DNA of 64,000 bases from Russula earlei (Eukaryota; Basidiomycota; Agaricomycetes; Russulales; Russulaceae): positions 248,001-312,000 of the forward strand of contig JAGFNK010000010.1 of assembly GCA_025769875.1 (NCBI GenBank). Direction: 5' to 3'. This document shows positions 56,764-64,000 of the stretch, piece by piece. The first letter of the stretch is position 1. Every line of letters begins with the position of its first letter. The translations under genes and the position numbers were made by a program. Under the pieces are notes generated by a model. The model searched no databases. It was not told where the DNA came from and was given only the letters and a program-made list of their open reading frames with translations.

Positions 56764-57716
56764 TCATTCTCCATCCTGTTACTGAGTGGTTTGGGGTCTG
56801 GAAGATGCCAGACACCCAAACTATGCACTGGATTGTTTGTGTTGCTCATATGTCAGATCTTGACCATTTCAGTTCGTTGCTAAGATAGAAGACTTCCATA
56901 GCCCACCAACATCACGTGATCAGCATGACAATGTCCCAAAACAGTCGAAAATTCTATAAAATCAAAGTATGAGACTTCTGCAACCACTTTCTACAAAATG
57001 TATTCCCAGGGAATTGGTCTAAATCCACTATTAATGATATTGAGATTGTCAATTTTATGTGAGATCACACTGTTGAACTGATTTCCTAAAAATCACAGTG
57101 CTGCATGTCAATATTGCACATCTCATCACTTGAAGGTTGTGCATCTTCTCCTTGAGCGCCGGTCGCATGGGTGGAAAATGGAAATCAACCCCCTCAAGGA
57201 TTACAGACCTTAAGAAGGGCATCCAGAGTTCCAAGCGGAGGAAAGTCAATCATTGCGATGGTGACAAGGAAAATGTCCTGAGCCCGGTACATGATTTCTC
57301 CAAGATCCAAATTATGTTAGTAATAAGGTAATTCCTTTGGAGCAGTTACCTCATCAGTCTGGATTTGACAATGTGTTTTTATGTGATCTAAGTCATCAGG
57401 AGGTACATTCACACGATGGAGACATTGGAGAGCCAGGATCAAGTTCACATGAAAGTGCACAGCTGCAGGACAATACACACTGGAGGGAAGTGCATAAACA
57501 TGATGGACATTTACGCCAAGCACCAATGCAGTTGCAGGTGGCGGATGCTTTGAAAGACCTGAAGGAAATCTTGTGTCCTCCAAGGAAAAAAGGCACTGGA
57601 TACAAAGATCCCAAAATTGATCCATTCATCAGGATTTGGATGGAGGAATGCAGACAATGCTCAACTTTTACATAAACCCTCGATTGATGACATTTGATAA
57701 ATGGGGGGCCACTGCA

Positions 57717-58500
57717 TGTTGTCCAGACTCACTGTTGAACTATCCAGTTCAAGAGCGAGGGGTCAGTTCGAAGACAAGTTGATAGACATCTAGGACGGCG
57801 TGGGCAAGGAGCAGAGTCCAAAGCAGTATCAAGTACCAGAGAGGTACAGTTACTGGTAGAGTCAAACAGGTATGCAGGGAAGTAGCCAGAATGGTCACAA
57901 GGGGATGGTCCTTAAAGGAGTATCCCAGGGTTGGAGAGTGCCGTAAACAAATGGACAGTCTGAAGACTGTCCGTTACTTTATTGAGCACTTATATACTAC
58001 AAGAGAACTGCTAAATAGGGAACAAGTCATAACCTTGTTATCAAGCACAATAGATGGATGAGTAAGAAGTCGGAGTACGCTTACTGAGCATGCTCAGTCA
58101 TGCTCAGTAAGCTGCTGAGTAAGAGGGCCTCTAATGATGAGCAAGAGCCCCTATTGTCCATGTGTTCACTGCTTTAGTACATGTGCAAAGCACCTGATTC
58201 ATTTGCTGTTAGTTAGTTTAGGGCTGGTCATTTGGGGACTTGTAGTTTGGTTCCAGGAACAGAGTTGTCTATAAGGCCCTTTATATAATTCTATTAGGGT
58301 CCTTAGAGTCGACCCTAATACTTCTATTAAGGTCCTTAGTATTGCTTTATAGTTCGTTCTATAGTTATTAGAGTTAGTCTAATAACACGTTGTAGGGTCC
58401 TTAGTATTGTGTTAGCGCCTATTGTAGGGCACTTAGAGTTGTCCTAAAGGGTCATTAGGGAGGCTATAATACTGTCCTTTATTGCCAAAAGGGTTGCCAT
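57717..58500 (-). mobile_element. Solo LTR (Ty3-like family), minus orientation, right end approximate
   Basis: The left end reads TGTTGTCCAGACTCACTG. On the minus strand the sequence contains a TATATAA box, an AATAAA-type signal near GGACAGTCTTCAGACTGTCC, and the same closing words as the LTR at 61.3-61.9 kb (ACAAATGGACAGTCTGA and CAACAGTGAGTC). It interrupts the Tc1/mariner-like transposase. The right end was not fixed; sequence up to about 58,720 is also foreign. Confidence 0.6.
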
Positions 58501-59008
58501 TAAGTGGGGCTTGCTGTATGTCGATTGTGCCGAGAATCGCTCGTGCGACAATGCACGCACAATATTGTGGACACCTCTACTCACCCCTTTTGTCCATGTG
58601 AACAGGGTGACACCATAGGGACTGGGTTTCCTCTCATAAGGAAGGGTCCTTCAAGGGCCCTCTCTGGAGAATGGTTCATGACACATGTCAGGCTGCTGTA
58701 TCTCTGGGAAGGGGCCAGTACTGTGCTTGTCAGCTGGCTAGACTTTCAAGCGATTTATCCAAGATCACTCTGTTCTGCCAGTCAATACCTATGGTGATTG
58801 GAACAAGTTTATGCTCACAGATGAAGATTTGGCATTGGACATCAGTCTCCATCTCCAGGAGTTTGGGAAGGAAATCTCAGCTAAGAAGGTTGTACAATTC
58901 CTGGCTCACGATGACATCAAGGAGAAACATGGCATCACAAAAACGATATCTGAGAGGACAGCATGTCGTTACCTGACATCTCTGGGTTACCATTTCACAG
59001 CACCAACA

Positions 59009-59393
59009 TGTTGAACCAGAACCCAAACGGATCAAAGAAGGCGAAGACCTTCATACAAGGTTCAAGATCCGCTCATAGATGTTACATGTTAGACAGAACT
59101 TTAGTATATGCGCTTATGGCAATAGGGTTACGCATACTACGCTATCTATCACAAGATGCAGCCTTATGCTGTGTCTAGAATGTTTCCACATCACGCGTCA
59201 CTGAATGCGCGATATAGTGGACACCTGTAGTCACCTCTTTCAGACTTAGGAACAGCCCTGGGTCATAGAGGTATAAATACCATACATGTAGACAAGTATA
59301 CACATTGCTCTACACCCCAATATCACTTGAGCATTAGCACAACCTCTAAGGTGGGTTGCTTGGCCTGTTAGCTGTGCTCTATGCTGCGCAACA
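59009..59393 (+). mobile_element. Solo LTR, 385 bp, with 5-base target duplication CAACA
   Basis: Starts TGTTGAACC and ends GCGCAACA (TG..CA termini). CAACA occurs directly before (59004-59008) and after (59394-59398). Removing the LTR and one CAACA (390 bases) restores the transposase reading frame exactly (HFTAPT joined to KGQYTDG). A TATA-like GGTATAAATA lies inside. The termini suggest a Ty1/copia-type LTR. Confidence 0.85.
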
Positions 59394-60925
59394 CAACAAA
59401 GGGTCAATACACAGATGGTCATGAACGTGCTGATGTCATCTGGTATTGTGAAATGAAGTTCCTACCAGTGTGGTGTGAAATTCAGGACCAGATGTATAGT
59501 TGGACAAAGGACAACATACCAGAGGAAGTCAATGTCCAGGGCACGTGTGTCATCGTCTGGTTCCATGATGAATCAATATTTTATGCACATGATCGACAGA
59601 AGAAGGGTTGGTATCACAAGGATGCACCTGCAAAGCCATACACAAAAGGAGAGGGTGCATCACTAATGGTCGCTGATTATGTCTCAGCTGATTTTGGATG
59701 GCTCCAATCTTCTGATGGGACAAGGACTGTGAGATGCGTGATGAAACCAGGGAAAATTTGATATGGATACTTCACAAGTGATGATATTGGGGAACAGGCA
59801 GAGGCTGCCATGGACATTCTCACTGAATTCTACCCTGAATACAACCATCACTTTGTCTATGATAATGCGCCAAGCCATCTCAAAAGGCCTGAGGCTTCAG
59901 TCACTGCATGCTGCATGCCAAAATTTACTCCCAAAATAGGCAAGAATTGGGGGATTGATGCCCCACAACGTGATGCCTTGGGAAGTTTGGTGTACAAACC
60001 TGATGGGTCACTTGTGAAGGTGAAAGTCCGGATGAGTGATGCCATGCTTCCTGATGGGACAGTGCAGTCACTATATTTTCCTGATGGACATGAATGGGCT
60101 GGTATCTTCAAAGGTATGGCAGTGATCTTGGAAGAGCGCAGGTATGAAGATATACAGAACTTACAAGCAGAATGTAAGTTGTTCAATTGTGCACCACCCA
60201 CTTTGAAATGCTGTTGCCATTGCGTACTGTTCAATGAACTGGACTTTGCACATATTGACACAATACTCAAAGGGACTTGCAACATGTGCGGATTTCGAGT
60301 GATCTTCCTCCTGAAGTTTCATTGTGAGCTCAATTTCATTGAGCAATGCTGGGGCTATGCAAAGCGGCTTTACCGCCTGAATCCGGAATCATTGCAAGAA
60401 GATCACCTTGAAAGAAATGCACTGGCAGCCTTAGATGCTATCCCTCTTGAGTCAATGCGCCAGTGTGAACTAACTTTCTTAATGCTATATTTAGCAAACA
60501 CTGATGTCTCAGACTTGTAGCCTTGCAAATCGTTCCTGTTGATTCATTGATGCATATGATAAGGGCCTTAATGGACAACAAGCGGCCAGGGCAGCAAGGA
60601 AGTATTGCAGCATTCATGTTCTACCTGGGACTTTGATGGATGACCTTGAACAGGCACAGTTATCGTTATCTTATTAATAATGTCATACCTTATGATAACA
60701 AGATAACAACTTTTGACATTCACAACTCAATTCTGGATCCCACAGCAAGCCAAATTGAATATGACATTTTGACATGTCTAGGGGTGATTCCCTGAGAACA
60801 GAATTTGAGAAATAGGTGTGAAACAACTTCTAGAGCTGTTTTTCTGTGTATTCATCCCATTGTGGACAGGTGTGTCAAGGAAAAAGTAACGACACATGAC
60901 GTTGGTGGGCTATGGACATCTTCTA

Positions 60926-61298
60926 CCTTACATCATTTGGAGTGCGTTGATCATATCTTTCTTAAGATGTATTGAGGAAGCAATGATTCACATTGCTTCT
61001 GGTCCATATGCATTGGTACTTCAGAGTACATCAATTTCCTGATTAGGGAAGTACTTAATGCTTCCAGCACCAAGATTGTTTACAGTGGAAGCAACTATTG
61101 CTTCCATGAGCCACCCTCACTTCTATAACACCTACCAGTACTTACAGTAGCAAGAACCTTATCCCTGGAGGCTATATAAAGCCTCCAGTTTGTATCAGTC
61201 GAGCCTTAAGCTCAACTTAGTTTGCCAATCCAAAACAGTTGACTCCTACTCCATTTGCAGAGCCCCTCTCATCTTGTTGACATACTCTTGAAGGACTT
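60926..61298 (+). repeat. LTR-like promoter sequence
   Basis: Contains GGCTATATAAAGCCTCC followed by a CAGTYGAGCC-like start region and alternating GAAGCAA/TTGCTTC words. It resembles the U3/R part of an LTR, but neither end could be fixed. Confidence 0.4.
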
Positions 61299-61940
61299 AA
61301 TACTCCTTCCCCCTCCACAAGTATTTCTTGCTTGACTCAAGCATATCCGCATTGGTAGGACGTGTTTACAGACATGACCATTGAACCCATTAAGGCACTT
61401 TGGAGCCTTAACAGGAAACCCCATTACTGCCAAATAACCCAAGTTCCCCAAAGACTGGCCCTAAATTAACTACAGGAGACTTAACTCATGACTAGCATGG
61501 GAACTACCAAATGTACACGTGCACTCTAGAGAGCATTACTCAGCATTAAGAGAATGCTTATCCAGGGGCTTACTGAGCAGAGATTAAGTGTGCTGATAAA
61601 GCACTTTACTTATCATGACTGGACAAAGCTTTGTAACAAGCTTCACTTTATTCTATAGATTGCATTTCCATTGTTCTATATTAAGTCTAATAAAGACATG
61701 CACAGTCCTCAGACTGTCCATTTGTATTGCAGCACTCTCTTTTCCTGGGGCACTCCTCTGCAACTGCCCCCTTTGTGAACACTGGCTCTCTCTCTCAAGG
61801 AGCACCTATTCCTCCCAGTCATAGTACCCCTTTGGTACCTCCTCTTGGTCTGGCTTATCATCTTGTCCAACACTGCTGTTGAACTTGTCCAACTTGTCTC
61901 TAGTCTTACTCACTCTTGCACTGGAACAATCAACAGTGAG
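61299..61940 (+). mobile_element. Ty3-like LTR, plus orientation
   Basis: The first 185 bases match the fragment at 42,029-42,197. The second half matches the reverse complement of the LTR from 57717 (CAGACTGTCCATTTGT, then CAACAGTGAGTC). AATAAAGA (about 61,687) precedes the shared CAGTCYTCAGACTGTCC block as a poly-A signal would. It ends exactly where the minus-strand gag-like frame stops, so it was inserted into, or recombined with, another element. Confidence 0.65.
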
Positions 61941-63515
61941 TCACCACACAAGGTCATTCATGGGTTCACCTTGGTACAGGTTAATTTCCACTGATTCTTC
62001 AGCCCCTTGAGTGGTAAGTCCCCTAGTGCATATTTTTAAATGTCCTTCTCTGGATTTTTGAGAGTTGTACATGTGGAAAAGGTTGTCAAATTCTCTAGCA
62101 GCTTTCACTAGGGCTACTAGTGTGTTAGGGGCAGGTAACATTCCAAGAATCTTCTGGTGGAGAGCTGGGTTAATGTTTCTTCTAAACATGCACATTTTGG
62201 TTTTCTCATCAGTGGTAGCACGTGTGGCATGGTGTGACCATTTCTGGAACCATTCATTAAGTGGTAACTTTCCTTGGTAATAACTGTGCATCAGATTTGC
62301 AGAAGCTAGTTCCGCTTCTGCAGGGATAAAATGATTGGCAAAGTTCTTCTTAAACAATTGCCAAGTTCCATAATCAACTGGTGTTCTTGTCATTGCTTGG
62401 GTTGTTTGTTCTCTTGCCCAAGTTCTGGCTGATGTGCCTACTTTACAATGGGTTGAGGCAGCAGCAATCTTCTTGCTTTCATCATTTTGGAAGGTGTCAG
62501 TGTTGATATAGTCATAGTTTTTAAGGGCTGCCCAAAGGCTTCAGCCTCTTCGGCCTTTCCATTATAGGGCTCTGGGGGAGTTCCCATGAGTCACATGTTT
62601 TTTTGGAAGACATAGTGTTTGTAGGTGCTGTAGCAAGTGCAGTGGATGAGGTTGCTTGTGGTTGGGCTCTGCTAGGGGTGTGTGCTTGAGGTACTGTCTG
62701 TGGGAGATTGCTGGTTGTCTGAGGGGTTGGCTCTTGAGTATTTTGTCATGTGGATGGTGCAGGAGTGGTTGCTCATGAGCTCTGTGCTAGTTCACTAGTG
62801 ATGACAGTAAAATCAACTTTGTGATTGTTGTTGTATAACCAGGCTGTTCAAGATCTGCTCCACCTAACTGTTCTTCCTTGGAATGTACCAGTTCCAGTGT
62901 ATGGGTTGAATTCTTTGATATGTTCTGATCCTGGGAGTGCAGCCTTTAGTTGGGCTTCTGTCACTTCTTCATCTTCTTCGTCTTTGTAGAACCAAGATCC
63001 AATGAGACTAGTGCGATTGACAATAGCTTGTCCTCCAAACTTTCCCCAATAATATTCATATTGAGTGTTGTAACTGAGACTGGTAAAAAGGATAGGGACA
63101 TGTGTTTGTTCTTCTTCTGTAAGCTCTCTCCAATCACTCATATGGCTGTGACCATCCAATGGCCGTTATTCCAAGGATAAGCAATGGAGTATGCTGGTTT
63201 CAAATAGACTGTGTCTGGTTGTCCTTGGTGGGGTTGAATGGCAATCCAGGAATATTCTTCAATAATGCTGGAGTATGTTAATACTACATGAGTTTTCCAC
63301 AGATAATTTGCAAAGGCATGAGGTGAGGTCAAAAATCTGTTAATTTCTTTCACTGGGTGTTGATAGACTATGAAAGGTGCTGTATGAAGATGCCAAGCTT
63401 CTCTGCAGTAGTTCTTAAATTCTAGAAGTTCTCTTCTGGTTTGAGTTGGCAAGTTTTGGCCAAGAAAGAATTGTTCAGGGTAGTAACAGCAAATTTCTAC
63501 TGCTCTATCTAGCAA
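61941..63515 (-). pseudogene. Ty3/gypsy-type gag region, broken
   Basis: The downstream frame (61941-62393) encodes a retrotransposon capsid-like stretch: YGTWQLFKKNFANHFIPAEA, LMHSYYQGKLPLNEWFQKWS, MFRRNINPALHQKILG and NTLVALVKAAREFDNL. Upstream frames (62848-63515) give polar sequence with HMSDWRELTEEEQTHVPILF and WIAIQPHQGQPDTVYLKP. No zinc knuckle, protease or reverse transcriptase follows; the frame ends at a TGA created at the junction with the LTR. Capsid proteins of this kind package the element's RNA. The copy is inactive, with at least two shifts. Confidence 0.6.
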
Positions 63516-64000
63516 ATGCCCTAGAAATCATCATAAAGAATGGACCACAACACCTAAGCAAAGGCCTTCAAGACTGGAACCTCAAAGATGGACTGATATT
63601 ATTCAAAGGAAAAGTCTACGTCCCAAATAATGACCTCTTAAGAAAAAAAATCCTCAAGTTATATCATGACTCACCTGCCACAGGACATCCTGGCCAATGG
63701 AAGACTTATGAGCTAATCAGCCAAAACTATTGGTGGCCAGGAATGCTCTCATATTCTAAAAGCTATGTAGAAGGATGTGCACTGTGCCAAAGCACCAAAA
63801 ACTGAGCCAAGACAGAAACACCCCTTGTCCCAATTACCCCAGCTTGAGATGTATGGAAAAGCATCACTATGGACTTCATCACTGACCTACCAGTATCCCA
63901 AGGCTTTGACAGCCTCCTAGTTGTGGTGGATTGATTTAGTAAAGCAATCATCATCACCCCTTGTCATAAAACAATCACTGCAGATGAAGCAGCTTCATTG
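63496..64000 (+). pseudogene. Ty3/gypsy integrase fragment, runs off the window
   Basis: The frame shows NLKDGLILFKGKVYVPNNDL, then the integrase H2C2 zinc site HDSPATGHPGQWKTYELI with NYWWPGM and CALCQSTK, followed by the core SITMDFITDLPVSQGFD (first catalytic Asp). Three in-frame TGA codons interrupt it, at positions where Arg, Trp and Arg are expected, so it cannot be active. It is on the strand opposite to the gag-like pseudogene and overlaps its first bases, which indicates two different elements joined near 63,500. Confidence 0.8.

Larger units (their letters stand above)
57137..60520 (+). pseudogene. DDE transposase of the Tc1/mariner-like element, interrupted
   Basis: Pieces in order: RMGGKWKSTPSRITDLKKG (57160 on); ALKDLKEILCPPRKKGTGYK and KIDPFIRIWMEECRQ (to 57660); PRLMTFDKWGATACC, then the first LTR; LTDEDLALDISLHLQEFGKE and CRYLTSLGYHFTAPT (58,810-59,008), then the solo LTR; KGQYTDGHERADVIW; catalytic VWFHDESIFYAHDRQKKGWY (first Asp), HHFVYDNAPSHLKR (second Asp), and FHCELNFIEQCWGYAKR (Glu). 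In-frame TGA at 59759-59761 replaces an expected Arg, and there are frame shifts near 57,660. The family is common in agaricomycetes. The copy cannot make an active enzyme. Confidence 0.75.
56888..60923 (+). mobile_element. Tc1/mariner-like DNA transposon, 4,036 bp, with nested LTR insertions
   Basis: The ends are inverted repeats of about 31 bases with four mismatches, sharing CCATAGCCCACCAAC near each end (left from 56888; right ending at 60923). Both are bordered by TA (56886-56887; 60924-60925), the target duplication of the Tc1/mariner/IS630 superfamily. The transposase gene inside is on the plus strand and is split by two LTR insertions (from 57717 and 59009-59393). Confidence 0.82.

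Overview
The window is nuclear DNA of a basidiomycete fungus, almost certainly an agaricomycete. Genes are broken by many short introns (about 44 to 70 bases, GT..AG), and the proteins belong to eukaryotic families such as SAGA Sgf11, Arp10 of dynactin, Ulp1, Has1 and Bet1. The repeats (hAT, MULE, Tc1/mariner-like, Ty3 and Ty1-type LTRs, LINE) are those typical of mushrooms. There are no operons. All gene coordinates below span introns.

Positions 1 to about 38,500 form a gene-dense euchromatic arm. In order: Mtc1 (partial), a chromodomain plus SPOC protein resembling Chp1, peroxisomal PMP4, a Ras-type GTPase, a roughly 5 kb stretch with only one possible small gene, a Yippee protein, Arp10, an intron-containing tRNA-Met(CAT), Ulp1, Bet1, a UPF0658 Golgi protein, a 54-residue membrane microprotein, Sgf11, a CBS/PB1 protein (Mug70 type), a 103-residue membrane protein, a Tts1/Pom33 protein, the helicase Has1, Pth2, and a GH15 glycoside hydrolase. 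Most are housekeeping functions: trafficking, chromatin, ribosome biogenesis and protein quality control.

From about 38,500 to 64,000 the window becomes a transposon island, visibly poor in CpG and full of broken genes: a LanC-like pseudogene, a foldback repeat, a MULE transposase, a LINE ORF1, an hAT element, a tRNA-derived SINE, a 4.0 kb Tc1/mariner-like element with LTRs nested in it, and Ty3-type remnants. For hAT, SINE, Tc1/mariner-like and one solo LTR, target-site duplications can be read directly.

Inside the island lies one gene with perfect structure: six exons, about 936 codons (50,582-53,678). It encodes a P-loop NTPase joined to a PD-(D/E)XK-like nuclease, an arrangement known from Crinkler (CRN)-type proteins but without the usual N-terminal header. 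It is the best candidate here for an under-described system. Next to it is a TAF9 copy whose start codon lies inside the 8-base duplication made by the hAT insertion and whose frame is also broken.

Several otherwise conserved genes (ulp1, arp10, TAF9, possibly ras) show apparent one-base frame breaks. These may be uncorrected assembly indels or real allele damage; the sequence alone cannot decide.
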